Shown in pieces: positions 25,091 to 34,368 of a stretch of DNA of 64,000 nucleotides; the stretch's first letter is position 1, and every line of letters begins with the position of its first letter. The stretch comes from Halostagnicola larsenii XH-48 (GTDB taxonomy: Archaea > Halobacteriota > Halobacteria > Halobacteriales > Natrialbaceae), in NCBI RefSeq assembly GCF_000517625.1, contig NZ_CP007059.1:1-64000 (forward strand). The letters run 5' to 3'. Under the pieces are notes generated by a model. The model saw only the letters and a program-made list of their open reading frames with translations, searched no databases and had not been told where the DNA came from. The translations under genes and the position numbers were made by a program.

Positions 25091-26881
25091 ATGAAACGGG
25101 CCGCACTCGATATCGTCCTCGCGATCGGGTATCTCGCCGTGGCTGGGGCTGTTCTCGTCGCTCGAGCGAATCCCGCATCCGCGTACGAATCGTCCATCTA
25201 CGCGGCGTCGCCGACGATGACGTGGATCGGACTGGCGATCGGGCTCGCGATCGCGGTCAGTACGACCATCGCGTGTCGCGGTCGGTATCAGGGGATTTCG
25301 ATCGGGTTAGGTGCGTGTGCCGTCACGACGATCGTAGGCCTTCCGTTCATCAGGAACTATCGATTCGCGGGCGCGGGCGACGCGCTTTCCCACCTCGGAT
25401 GGACGCGGGACATCGTCAACGGCGCCTTGCTCCCCCACGAACTGTTCTATCCGGGGTTGCACTCGATTGCATCCGCGATCCATTTCGTCGGTGGCGTCTC
25501 GCTCGAGCGATCCGTCCTCCTGATGGTTATCGTGTTCTTCGTTCCGTTCCTGATTTTCGTTCCGCTGACGGTTCGTGAACTGTCCGGGAACGCACTCGCC
25601 GTCGGCATCGCGGCGATCATCTCGTGGGTGGTCCTGCCGATCAACAACATCGGGACGCACATGGGCGCACACACGAACTCGAACGCGTTGTTCCTCGTAC
25701 CGGTCGTACTCTTCGCGTTGGTCGCATACATGCGACGGAGGGACGACCTCGAGCGGCTTCCGCTCGGAATCTCTCCGTTTAGCGCGCTGCTCGTACTCAC
25801 CAGCCTCGCATTGCTGTTCGTCCACCCGCAACAGATGGCGAGTATCGTCGTTCTGGTCGGCTCGATCAGTGTGATCCAGTACCTAGCTCGGTGGCGCTTC
25901 GAGGACCATCCGATGGTCGATCACCCAACGACGTACGCGCACACGAGTGTACTCGGATTGCTCGCTGGCGCGTGGGCGCTCAGTAACGAACGGTTCCGCG
26001 ACGCGATCGGCGGACTCGTCGCCGGGGTGTTCTCCGAAGACATCGGTACCGGTGCGGAGGTAACCCAGCGAGGGGCGTCCCTGACGGAAGTCGGCGGCAG
26101 TCTCGCGGAACTGTTCGTCAAACTGTTTCTCGAGGCCGCGATAATCGGCTTGATCGTCGGCGTCTTCCTGCTCGTCGTCTGGCTTGGCTGGACGAAAATC
26201 GATCTCGAGACGAAGGCGTTCTGTACGTACTTCGGTCTCGCGTTGATTCCACTCGGTGGCATGTTTCTGGTGTACTTCGTCGGCACGCCGACGATGGCGT
26301 TCAGGCAAGTGGGATTCATCTACGTCGTCCTGACGATCCTGGCCGGAATCGCGATCGCACACATGACGATGGGACTCTCGAGGGTCGTCACGACGCCGGG
26401 TGCTAACGCACTCGTCGCGACGATGCTCGCGGCGTTTCTGATACTCGGGCTGATGACTATCTACGCCTCGCCGCTTATCTATCAGCCGAACCAGCACGTG
26501 ACGGACGACGCGATGAACGGCTACGAATCGAGCTACGTCCACGCAGTCGAGGACCGACCCCACGTTGGCTTCGGTGCCGATCCGTTCCGCTTCGATCACG
26601 GGATCAACGGAGTCGAGTCGGATAGCGTTTCCACGACGCCCTACGAGAGCGGAGTCGTCAACCAAACCGAGTTCGAAAGCGGAAATTACAGCGGGGCGTA
26701 CGACGGCCACGACTACTATTTCGTCGTGTCGGAGTACGACACGACGCGGGAACTCGAGGTGTACGACGGACTCGACCACAGCGAGGCGGCACTCGAGGGA
26801 GTCGAACGGGAACCGAACGCGAACAAGGTCATCTCCAACGACGAGTTCAGGATGTATGCCATCACTGCAGACGGTGAATAA
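25091..26881 (+). CDS. Large polytopic membrane protein with extracellular C-terminal tail
   Basis: 596 residues. About twelve hydrophobic helices occupy residues 1-460, followed by a soluble tail of about 135 residues with V-H-A-V-E-D-R-P-H-V-G-F. An acidic-aromatic loop after the second helix (R-F-A-G-A-G-D-A-L-S-H-L-G-W) is in the position where lipid-linked glycosyltransferases have a catalytic D/E loop. This fits GT-C or O-antigen-polymerase-like enzymes of glycan loci (inference). It is followed after 74 nt by the CoA-transferase gene on the same strand. No firm family can be named. Confidence 0.8.
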   Translation: MKRAALDIVLAIGYLAVAGAVLVARANPASAYESSIYAASPTMTWIGLAIGLAIAVSTTIACRGRYQGISIGLGACAVTTIVGLPFIRNYRFAGAGDALSHLGWTRDIVNGALLPHELFYPGLHSIASAIHFVGGVSLERSVLLMVIVFFVPFLIFVPLTVRELSGNALAVGIAAIISWVVLPINNIGTHMGAHTNSNALFLVPVVLFALVAYMRRRDDLERLPLGISPFSALLVLTSLALLFVHPQQMASIVVLVGSISVIQYLARWRFEDHPMVDHPTTYAHTSVLGLLAGAWALSNERFRDAIGGLVAGVFSEDIGTGAEVTQRGASLTEVGGSLAELFVKLFLEAAIIGLIVGVFLLVVWLGWTKIDLETKAFCTYFGLALIPLGGMFLVYFVGTPTMAFRQVGFIYVVLTILAGIAIAHMTMGLSRVVTTPGANALVATMLAAFLILGLMTIYASPLIYQPNQHVTDDAMNGYESSYVHAVEDRPHVGFGADPFRFDHGINGVESDSVSTTPYESGVVNQTEFESGNYSGAYDGHDYYFVVSEYDTTRELEVYDGLDHSEAALEGVEREPNANKVISNDEFRMYAITADGE

Positions 26882-26955
26882 GACCGTACTGTAGGGCGTC
26901 TCACGAAACGCGTGCATAACAAAGCCCGAATCCAGCCTCCACCGTTGATACGACA

Positions 26956-28176
26956 ATGTCTGCTCTTGAGGACGTACGCGTGTTGGATTTGACGAGGGTT
27001 CTCGGTGGCCCGTACGGTACAATGTTGCTGGCTGACCTCGGCGCCGATGTCATTAAAATCGAACCGCCCGGTGGCGATTTCGTCAGAGAGACGCCGCCGT
27101 TTCACTCCGAGGACGACGAGTTCGGCGGTTACTTCCAAAGTATCAATCGCGGCAAACGCAGCCTCGAGTTGGACTTCACCGAGGAAGATGACAGGGCTGA
27201 CTTCCGGTCGCTCGTCGAAAAAGCCGACGTCGTCGTCGAAAACTTCCGGGTCGGGACGATGGAAAAGTTCGGGCTCGAGTACGAACGGCTTGCGGAGATC
27301 AACCCGCAACTCGTCTACGCGTCGATGCGCGGCTTTGGCGACCCGCGAACCGGCTCGAGCCCGAAACAGGCAGAGCCGGCGTTCGATCTCGTCGCCCAGG
27401 CGCTGGGTGGCGTGATGCACCAGACCGGCGACGAAGACGGGCCGCCGACGAAAGTCGGCTTCGGCGTGGGAGACATCTTTACGGGCGTGTTACACACCGT
27501 CAACATCCTCGCGGCGCTCCACTACCGGGACCGTACCGGCGTCGGCCAGTTCGTCGATACCGCGATGTACGACGCGATGGTGAGCCTCGCAGAGCGGGCG
27601 GTCTATCAGCACTCTTACACCGGTGAGGTGCCAAAACGACGTGGAAACGCCCATCCCACCCTGTTTCCCTACAACGCGTTCGAAGCCGAAGACGGCTACA
27701 TCGTCATCGCCGCGCTCGGCGACAACCACTGGCGCGGACTCTGCGAGACGATGGGACGACCTGAATGGGTCGTCGATTACCCCCACGCGAACGATCGGTT
27801 GGCGAACCGGGATCAGCTCAGAGCAGAGATCGAAGACTGGGTATCGACGCGAACGACGGAGGAAGTCCTCTCCGCGCTCGAGGGGGACGTCCCCTGTGGA
27901 CCCGTTCAGGATATTAGCGACGTATATGAGTGTGAACACACTCAGCGCAGAGAGATGCTGGTCGAAGCCGAACTTCCCCACACCGATGAAACCGTCACGA
28001 TCGCCGGAACGCCGATCAAGATGACCAAAACGCCGCCGGAACCGGGTGATCGAGCGCCGTTACTCGACGAACACCGGTCGGAACTGCTCGAGACGGATTC
28101 GCTCTCCAAAACGGAACTCGAAGAAATCTATCCCGAACGCGTCGAGGTATCCGACAGTAGCAGTCACGAAAGATAA
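26956..28176 (+). CDS. CaiB/BaiF family CoA-transferase (type III)
   Basis: 406 residues. N-terminal V-L-D-L-T-R-V-L-G-G-P-Y and I-K-I-E-P-P-G-G-D are the family signature. The catalytic Asp lies in T-A-M-Y-D-A-M near residue 200. It moves CoA between carboxylic acids without ATP. Haloarchaea use related enzymes for mesaconyl-CoA in the methylaspartate cycle, but that pathway's other genes are not seen here, so the substrate is left open. It is followed by a GNAT gene after 7 nt on the same strand, and both sit inside an envelope/glycan locus. Confidence 0.92.
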   Translation: MSALEDVRVLDLTRVLGGPYGTMLLADLGADVIKIEPPGGDFVRETPPFHSEDDEFGGYFQSINRGKRSLELDFTEEDDRADFRSLVEKADVVVENFRVGTMEKFGLEYERLAEINPQLVYASMRGFGDPRTGSSPKQAEPAFDLVAQALGGVMHQTGDEDGPPTKVGFGVGDIFTGVLHTVNILAALHYRDRTGVGQFVDTAMYDAMVSLAERAVYQHSYTGEVPKRRGNAHPTLFPYNAFEAEDGYIVIAALGDNHWRGLCETMGRPEWVVDYPHANDRLANRDQLRAEIEDWVSTRTTEEVLSALEGDVPCGPVQDISDVYECEHTQRREMLVEAELPHTDETVTIAGTPIKMTKTPPEPGDRAPLLDEHRSELLETDSLSKTELEEIYPERVEVSDSSSHER

Positions 28177-28183
28177 CGTACGA

Positions 28184-29509
28184 ATGGCCTCGAACGATCC
28201 CCAGACGGACGAGAAGCACGAGACTGATCGATCCGGAGCCGAGCGATCAGCGGACGAACCGAGCGCACCCAGCGACGAACGAGATGGGACCGGTGAACGA
28301 CCAAGAGCCGAACAGAGCGAACGGAGTGCCGAGTCTGGAAACAGTGACCGGTCAGCGGGCGAGCAGCGAGAGAGTGACGGGACTGGGCTTGAGCGCTCGA
28401 GCGGCGGAGACGAAGACGACCCATACGAAATCCGGCTCTACGAACCCGCAGATAGGGACGGCTTCCTCGAGCTCTACGAGCTCGTCTTCGGCGAGGTCGA
28501 CGAGGAGTGGTTCCGCTGGAAGTACGAGGACAACCCCTACGTCGATCACGTTCCGATCGTGCTCGCGACCCACGAGGGAGCGATCGTCGGGACCAAACCG
28601 AGTTTCGTCCTCGAGTTGCGCGTCGAGGACAGGACGTTTAGGGGGTACCAGCCCGCCGACGTCATGGTCCATCCCGACCACCGTCGACGCGGCCTCTACT
28701 CGCGGACGACCGAGCGGATGAAAGAACACTACCGCGACCGCGACCCGGAGTTGTTCTTCAACTTCCCGAATCCGGCGACCCTCTCGGGGAGTCTCAAACA
28801 CGGGTGGGAGATCGTCGAGAAGGTCCCGACATACTATCGCATCCAACGACCCGAGTCGATGCTCGAGACGGACCACTCGGAGCGTCTGTCGACGCTGACG
28901 AGCGCTGCGACGCCGCTCGTACAGAGATATCTTCGCGCACGGGAACCGCGATATCGGGGTGTTCGAGGCGTCTCCGTCGAACGGTTCGACGAAGTTCCGG
29001 CAAGTGTCTTCGCCCAGTTGTACCGCGATGGGGTTCCTGGAACGATTCACGCTAACCGGACCGAAACGTTCTACGAGTGGCGATTCGGCAATCCGAACCT
29101 GTCCTACGAGGCCTACGTTGCACGACGAAACGGCGTGGCGATAGCAGGGATCGTTACTGGAACGACCAACGAGGACGGCTCGCGGATAACGAACCTCACC
29201 GACGTGGTTCCGCTCGCGACGACCCCACACCGTCGGGACGGATTACGGGCACTTCTCTCGAGAATCATCGAGGATCGCCGCGAAGACTCGCTCCTCGCCG
29301 TAAGCGGCGACGGAATCCCGGAATCACTGCTGTCCCGGTTTGGGTTCCACTCGGATCTCGCTGTCCCGCTCTCGCACGTCTCGTTGCCGACGACCCAAGT
29401 GACGTACCCGATCAGTTCCGATGGCGGTCACGACTGGACAGTTGGCGGCCGCGCGATCGCTGACCCCACCAACTGGACGATCACGTTCGCCGAACAGGAT
29501 ACGCGTTAA
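28184..29509 (+). CDS. GNAT-type acyltransferase with acidic N-terminal extension
   Basis: 441 residues from the ATG at 28184. Residues 1-80 are a Ser/Glu/Arg/Asp-rich unstructured leader. The GNAT domain follows, with a V-M-V-H-P-D-H-R-R-R-G-L-Y motif A (acetyl-CoA pyrophosphate loop) and an F-F-N-F-P-N strand. The C-terminal half may hold a second, degenerate GNAT fold (R-R-N-G-V-A-I-A-G-I-V). It starts 7 nt after the CoA-transferase stop, so the two are probably co-transcribed. Acylation of a glycan or a lipid is a reasonable guess from context only. Confidence 0.85.
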   Translation: MASNDPQTDEKHETDRSGAERSADEPSAPSDERDGTGERPRAEQSERSAESGNSDRSAGEQRESDGTGLERSSGGDEDDPYEIRLYEPADRDGFLELYELVFGEVDEEWFRWKYEDNPYVDHVPIVLATHEGAIVGTKPSFVLELRVEDRTFRGYQPADVMVHPDHRRRGLYSRTTERMKEHYRDRDPELFFNFPNPATLSGSLKHGWEIVEKVPTYYRIQRPESMLETDHSERLSTLTSAATPLVQRYLRAREPRYRGVRGVSVERFDEVPASVFAQLYRDGVPGTIHANRTETFYEWRFGNPNLSYEAYVARRNGVAIAGIVTGTTNEDGSRITNLTDVVPLATTPHRRDGLRALLSRIIEDRREDSLLAVSGDGIPESLLSRFGFHSDLAVPLSHVSLPTTQVTYPISSDGGHDWTVGGRAIADPTNWTITFAEQDTR

Positions 29510-29702
29510 GCTGGAGGCACTCGCCGGGCCTGTCGCTCGAGTCGCTGATAACACATCGTTCTGAACAGTCACCATTTATTGCCATTATCTGATGGTATTC
29601 ACTGAATCGTGTATAATATGCACTGAACAAAAGAATATCTGTAAATTTAATATAGATCTCTAAGGAAAGATTTATGCCTCCAAGGTCGTGTTTCCAAAAT
29701 GC

Positions 29703-30653
29703 ATGACGCAGAATTCCCGCACTAACGAGACGGCCCCTCCAGTTACAGACGATAATTCGGCATTAACGCGGCGTTCGTACGTTCGATCGATCGCGGCGGT
29801 CGCGACGGCAACGGCCTCGATCGGTGTCGTCGGATCGGCAGCGGCCGACGAGGAGTACGAACGGATCGAGGCACAGGGACAGACCATCCAGATCGGCTCC
29901 GGTGAAACATGGGAAAACAAGCTCATCGATATGACGACCGGCGGAGACATCATCATCACCGCCGAAGGGTCGAACTGGTCGATACGAAACGTCGGTTTCG
30001 AAGGCGAAAACACCTCTGGAGCCGGCTCCGCGACGTTCGGCGTCGCCGATACCGGTGGCGAGACAAGCACCATCGAAAACGTCTATCTCGGCGACGGCTC
30101 CGACTCGCGCAACGGCAGTAGTACCGGCCACGGACAGACAGCGTTCTGGGTCAACCCCGAACACTCCGGCCAACTCGAGTTCGAGAACGTCAACATTCAG
30201 GGATTCGCCGACAACGCGATCTACGGCTCCGCACCTGGCGGCGCTGGCGGTGGAACGGTTCACATCGACAACTGTTTCGCCGCGAACTGTCGGGTTTCGC
30301 ACTTCCGAGTTGCGACCGAGGGCAGTTCGATCAGCAACTCCAGCGTCTACGTCGACAGCGAGGGCTTCAGCGGCCGCGGCATCTGGGCGTGGTCGCCGGG
30401 AACGATCGAAGTCGACAACTGCCAGCTCGAGATGAACGGCGAAGGCCAATCGATCGTCGCCGGAGCGAACGGTCAGGGAACGAACGTCGTCGTCTCCGAT
30501 ACCGATTACGACACCGGTGTGAACGGTGGAATCAAGGAAGCGGCCGGTTCCACCGTCGAACTTGGAGACAGCGTCGATACCAACCCCGAAGCGGTCATTC
30601 CGGACGGGGTCCCGACTTCCCCCGAAGCGGCAGCCAGTGGCGGGAGCGAATAA
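29703..30653 (+). CDS. Tat-exported right-handed beta-helix protein
   Basis: 316 residues from ATG 29703; a GTG at 29688 is in frame. The Tat signal has R-R-S-Y-V-R-S-I-A-A followed by a hydrophobic stretch ending in A-A-A-D-E. The mature part is Asn/Gly/Ser-rich with repeated short strands (S-I-R-N-V-G-F, T-I-E-N-V-Y-L, F-E-N-V-N-I-Q-G-F) typical of parallel beta-helix (pectate-lyase-like) folds. A family of tandem paralogues is present: the next gene downstream has the same order of motifs. No catalytic residues are obvious. The AT-rich promoter lies at 29595-29670. Confidence 0.85.
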   Translation: MTQNSRTNETAPPVTDDNSALTRRSYVRSIAAVATATASIGVVGSAAADEEYERIEAQGQTIQIGSGETWENKLIDMTTGGDIIITAEGSNWSIRNVGFEGENTSGAGSATFGVADTGGETSTIENVYLGDGSDSRNGSSTGHGQTAFWVNPEHSGQLEFENVNIQGFADNAIYGSAPGGAGGGTVHIDNCFAANCRVSHFRVATEGSSISNSSVYVDSEGFSGRGIWAWSPGTIEVDNCQLEMNGEGQSIVAGANGQGTNVVVSDTDYDTGVNGGIKEAAGSTVELGDSVDTNPEAVIPDGVPTSPEAAASGGSE

Positions 30654-31085
30654 CCGTTTGGCGTCGCCAGAAGGAGTAGCACGCAGTACGTTCTGATCGA
30701 CCGCGTTTTCGTTTCGATTTCTCGTTCGACCAGTCGTCCCCACGGCGTGAGGGTACGTCGGATACTATTGCCCTTCGAGTCCCATCGCACGTTCTCACCG
30801 CTCGAGCACCCTTCCGAACGGACGCCACTCGCCGAGCCGACGAACTGCACAAACAGATGGTGAGGACAGTTTCGGCACGTAATGGCGTATTACGGTTGGT
30901 TCATGGGCGTAACTGTTCAGTCGACGAACTCGTTTCGAGAGTAAAACGATATTACCGATTGTTACGCACGGGGCGATAATATTAGAATTCGTGAATAGAT
31001 ATGCTAATTATACTGAACAAGCGTTCCGGTAGTAGTGAGTATAAGTTAATTTTATAAATATTTCGTTGGAAAGCTTTATGCTGGT
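30654..31085. other. Intergenic, 432 bp, AT-rich promoter region of the second beta-helix gene
   Basis: The last 150 bp are much richer in A+T than the coding DNA around. A TATA-like tttataaata at 31051-31060 lies about 26 nt before the ATG at 31086. The word GGAAAG-TTTATGC just before the start also occurs before the first beta-helix gene (29665-29678). The first 280 bp hold nothing I can name. Confidence 0.55.
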
Positions 31086-32912
31086 ATGTTTGGATTACCT
31101 GAATGCATGGCACGCGAACCTTCGGTGCTGAATACGAACGATTTCGATAGTACAGACGATGATCTCCCCGATAGTGGGAGTAATAGCGGCTTACTCCACA
31201 GACGGTCCTACCTCAAACTGGCCGGATCGACGACCGTCGCGGCAGCGTTGGGATCGCAAACGGTCAGCGCGGACGACGAGGAGTACGAGGTAATCGAGGC
31301 GAACGGACAGACGATAGATATCGGCGACGGTGAGACCTTCGAAAACAAACTGATCGACGTTTCGAACGGCAACTCGATTACGATCTACCCCTACGGAAGT
31401 TCGAACGTCACCATCCGGAACATCGGTATCAAAGGAATCTACCGCGGCGACGGATTCATCATCTCATGTGCCGACCCCGACCCATCCGGAGAAAACCTGA
31501 TCGAGAACGTTTACATCGGCGACGGAGCGACCAAGGAGGGAGAATCGTTCCAGCACGGCCCGGGGGCCGTCTTCCTTCACAACGATAACGAAGGCCAGTG
31601 GACGGTTCGAAACTGCAACGTCCAGGGGTATCCCAACAACGGCTGGTACTTTTCGAACACTGCAAGCGGCGGCAGCGTCCGATTCGAATCCTGTTACGGG
31701 AAGAACAACGGCGTTACGACCTACCGCGTCGGCGGTGCCGACGACCAGATCGTCGACTGCGTCGCGTACAACGACAACACCGACTACGGTTCGGGTTACG
31801 GCGGCTACTCGGAGACGAACGGTCGTCCCGTCTGGGTATGGGAACCGGGCGGAGCCGAAATCGTCGACAGCCACTTCGCAGCGGGTCCGTACCCCTCCGC
31901 ACTCGTCGTCGACCGCGGACAGGGAGCGACCATGAGTGGCGGCGCCTATTCCGGCAACGTCCAAGGGAATCTCCAGGAGAACGACGTCGGCTCCGATCCG
32001 GTGCTCGAGCCGCCGGAAGGCGTTCCGACGAGCGCAGAACAAGCGGCCGGCGGCGGTGGATCAAGCGCACCCTCAACAAGCGAAGGCGAGCCGGAAGAAG
32101 ACGACGAAGCGGGCGAGTCCCTCGAGAACCTTCTACTGTTCGACGGGAGCGACGAGGACGTGACCCGGTACGAGTTCGTCGTCGATGGCGAGATCGAAAA
32201 AGCGAATTACGACGGTGCGACCATCGACGACGAGGACCCGATCGAGGACGGCATCGCCCACGGCGTCGTCGCCGACTGGAAGGACGCCTTTCGCTTCTCG
32301 GGAGAGCTCGAAGATCTCACCGTCGACGGGCCGGCGACGGTCCTCCGTAACGACGAGGAGATCGATCCAGCCGACTTCGGCGACGAGCGTCCGCACACCC
32401 TCGAGATCGAGGGTGCCGGTACGCCGACGAGTTTCGAAGTCACCGTCGACGGGACGATCGAACTCGCCGGCGACGCGGATCCGGAAGACGAGGTCACCGC
32501 GATTTCCGGCTCGACGGTCCAGAGTTCGGTCACCGACGGCACCCAGACGTTCAATTTCTCCGGGACCCTTACCGACGTGAGTTTCACCGACGGCGAGGCG
32601 ATGGTTTCGCTCGACGGCGAACAGATCGATATCACGGAGTACGGTGATCAGGAGCTTCTGCCACACGCGCTCGTTATCGACGGCACCGACGCCTCGGGTC
32701 CGAGCACCTACTCCTTCGAGGTAGATGGAAACGTCGTCGAATCGAACTACAGGGAGGCAACTATCGACGACGAAGACGTCATCGACGACGGCGCAGTTCG
32801 CGGCGCGGTCGCCGGCTGGCTCGACGCCTACTGGTTCGAGGGCGACATCCAGAGCCTGACGGTCATCGGCGACGCGTCAGCGGACATCCAGTACAACGCA
32901 CGAAACCAGTGA
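31086..32912 (+). CDS. Tat-exported beta-helix protein with three C-terminal beta-rich modules
   Basis: 608 residues (ATG 31086, alternative 31107). The Tat motif is H-R-R-S-Y-L-K-L-A-G. Residues 55-320 are a beta-helix clearly paralogous to the upstream gene (shared G-Q-T-I-x-I-G-x-G-E-T, F-E-N-K-L-I-D, I-E-N-V-Y-I-G-D-G, and a P-x-G-V-P-T-S hinge). Residues 350-608 hold three modules of about 90 residues, each with an F-x-V-x-V-D-G-x-I/V-E strand, an F-x-F-S-G or similar strand, and a D/E-rich loop; the middle one is shifted in detail. A free-standing copy of this module is encoded at 41595-41900. The stop TGA coincides with the end of the insertion element next door. Confidence 0.88.
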   Translation: MFGLPECMAREPSVLNTNDFDSTDDDLPDSGSNSGLLHRRSYLKLAGSTTVAAALGSQTVSADDEEYEVIEANGQTIDIGDGETFENKLIDVSNGNSITIYPYGSSNVTIRNIGIKGIYRGDGFIISCADPDPSGENLIENVYIGDGATKEGESFQHGPGAVFLHNDNEGQWTVRNCNVQGYPNNGWYFSNTASGGSVRFESCYGKNNGVTTYRVGGADDQIVDCVAYNDNTDYGSGYGGYSETNGRPVWVWEPGGAEIVDSHFAAGPYPSALVVDRGQGATMSGGAYSGNVQGNLQENDVGSDPVLEPPEGVPTSAEQAAGGGGSSAPSTSEGEPEEDDEAGESLENLLLFDGSDEDVTRYEFVVDGEIEKANYDGATIDDEDPIEDGIAHGVVADWKDAFRFSGELEDLTVDGPATVLRNDEEIDPADFGDERPHTLEIEGAGTPTSFEVTVDGTIELAGDADPEDEVTAISGSTVQSSVTDGTQTFNFSGTLTDVSFTDGEAMVSLDGEQIDITEYGDQELLPHALVIDGTDASGPSTYSFEVDGNVVESNYREATIDDEDVIDDGAVRGAVAGWLDAYWFEGDIQSLTVIGDASADIQYNARNQ

Positions 32913-33060
32913 CTTCCTCCCCACCCTACTCGCTCACGGCTTGCGCCGCTCGCTCCGTGAGGGTAACGTGAGACCTCCGGTCTCACGGACCATGCGAACG
33001 AGCGCTTCGCGCCCGTGAGCAGATGGGGCTTCCTGTTTCCACGACGCGCTTTGCAGGAAC
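32911..33060 (-). ncRNA. Candidate guide-RNA (omega-RNA-like) scaffold at the tnpB 3' end
   Basis: Two hairpins lie at the 3' end of tnpB. One is a perfect 9-bp stem at 32967-32987 (CGTGAGACC, TCC loop, GGTCTCACG), overlapping the tnpB stop. The other is a 7-bp stem at about 32934-32959 (CTCACGG/CCGTGAG). In characterised TnpB systems the RNA overlaps the 3' end of tnpB and runs to the right end, taking its guide from flanking DNA. The same layout holds here, which is why a guide RNA is proposed; nothing shows that it is transcribed. Confidence 0.4.
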
Positions 33061-34215
33061 CGAATCGGTTCCCGTAGGGAGCGCAGTCTCCGCAGGCGTT
33101 GATTCGGGACAGCCCGTCCCTACTTGCTTCAGTCCGCGCATCAAGATGTTGTAGGCCGCGTTCCAGTCCCTGTCGGCGGTGAAGCCACAGGAAGGACACG
33201 AGTGTTCGCGGACCCACAACGGCTTGTCTGACTCGGCACCACAGGCCGCGCACTCTTTGGTCGTTCCGGCCGGATCGACGGCCACGAAGTGCGTGCCTTC
33301 GCGTTCGCACTTGTACTCGAGCAGTCGAAGAAACGTTCCCCACGCCGCTCCGGCACGGTTGCGGCTGTTCGACGGGAGTTCCATCAGACCCTTCGAATCG
33401 AGGTCTTCGACCGCCACAAGGTCGTACTCTCGAGCATAGTGGTTCGAGAGTTTGTGAAGGAAGTCGCGGCGCTTCCGTTGCAGGTCGGCGTGACGTTTGG
33501 CGACGACTCGCTGTTGCTTGCGGTAGTTCGCCGATCCGTGTTCTTTCCGCGAGAGTTTGCGTTGCTCGCGTTCCAACTGGTCGCGTTCGTCGGACAAGTC
33601 GGGACGTTCAACAGCGGTGCCGTCGGTGTCGTGAGCGTACTTCAAGATGCCCACGTCGATCCCGACACAGTCCTCGAGTTTCTTGGGTTTCTCTGGTGCG
33701 TCGTCCTCGGTTTCGATTCCAAGGACGGCGAACCATTTGCCGGTCGGTTCTTGCTTGACGACGACTTCTTTGATCGTGGCGTCGTCGGGAACGTCGCGGT
33801 GGTAGACCATCGGAATATCGCCGATTTTGGAAAGAGAAAGCACAGTACGGCCACTCGTGTTGTTGAGTTCGAAGCCGGTTTGACTGTACGTGACCGAGCG
33901 GTATTCCTGCGGACCTTTCCACTTGAGTTCGCCGACGTGGTAGCCATTGTCTTTCCGACCCTTCAGTGTTGAGAGGTTGTCGTACAGCCACTGTACGACC
34001 TTCTGCAACACCTTCGAATGGACTTGCTTCAACTCGGTCCACTCGCATTTGAGGTCGGGAAGGACCGACTGCTCGGAGTAGGCCGACGTGCCGTCCTCTC
34101 GGTTGAGTCGGTGCAGGAAGTGGTTGTAGACCTGTCGGCAGGTATCGACGGTCCACGCTAACCGTTCGTGGAGTTCGTCGGTTGGGTTGAGCCGATACCT
34201 GTAGTTGTAGCGCAT
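32983..34215 (-). CDS. tnpB: TnpB RNA-guided endonuclease (IS1341-type), apparently intact
   Basis: 410 residues. The three RuvC acids are in G-I-D-V-G near residue 190, V-A-V-E-D-L-D near 275 and T-A-D-R-D-W-N-A-A-Y near 355. The zinc ribbon is C-A-A-C-G ... C-P-S-C-G. The N-terminal R-Y-R-L-N-P-T-D-E and T-C-R-Q-V-Y-N-H-F motifs are full length, so it is an active-type protein. It follows the DUF2080 gene by 3 nt. The C-terminal 45 residues are low-complexity and run over the RNA-like hairpins. Expected role: RNA-guided cleavage at the donor site, retaining the element. Confidence 0.92.
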   Translation of the reverse strand: MRYNYRYRLNPTDELHERLAWTVDTCRQVYNHFLHRLNREDGTSAYSEQSVLPDLKCEWTELKQVHSKVLQKVVQWLYDNLSTLKGRKDNGYHVGELKWKGPQEYRSVTYSQTGFELNNTSGRTVLSLSKIGDIPMVYHRDVPDDATIKEVVVKQEPTGKWFAVLGIETEDDAPEKPKKLEDCVGIDVGILKYAHDTDGTAVERPDLSDERDQLEREQRKLSRKEHGSANYRKQQRVVAKRHADLQRKRRDFLHKLSNHYAREYDLVAVEDLDSKGLMELPSNSRNRAGAAWGTFLRLLEYKCEREGTHFVAVDPAGTTKECAACGAESDKPLWVREHSCPSCGFTADRDWNAAYNILMRGLKQVGTGCPESTPAETALPTGTDSVPAKRVVETGSPICSRARSARSHGP

Positions 34216-34218
34216 GGT

Positions 34219-34368
34219 CTACTCGTCTTCGTCGGTTGGATCGGTGACGCGGACGACTTTGACAGTTGCGCCAGTCCACGCTTTCGGGACGTAGATGTGC
34301 GCACCGTTGCCGGTTGGTTTGACTTCGGCTTCAAGGACTTCGTGCCCTTCGACCTCGTACCGATCCAT
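34219..34368 (-). CDS. DUF2080 family transposase-associated protein, 49 aa
   Basis: A short gene ATG 34368 to TAG 34219, not larger than 49 codons. It has the family pattern D-R-Y-E-V-E-G-H-E-V-L-E-A-E-V-K-P-T-G-N-G-A-H-I-Y-V-P (first 18-20 residues key: V-K-P-T-G-N-G-A-H-I-Y-V-P-K-x-W) and an acidic tail. It precedes tnpB on the same strand by 3 nt. DUF2080 proteins are known companions of haloarchaeal TnpB elements and look like small beta-strand (AbrB/SpoVT-like) DNA-binding proteins, but the role is not established. Confidence 0.85.
   Translation of the reverse strand: MDRYEVEGHEVLEAEVKPTGNGAHIYVPKAWTGATVKVVRVTDPTDEDE

Noticed and set aside
25883-27022. Minus-strand frame of about 379 codons opposite the polytopic membrane protein and CoA-transferase
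   Set aside because: Antisense shadow with His/Arg-rich composition.
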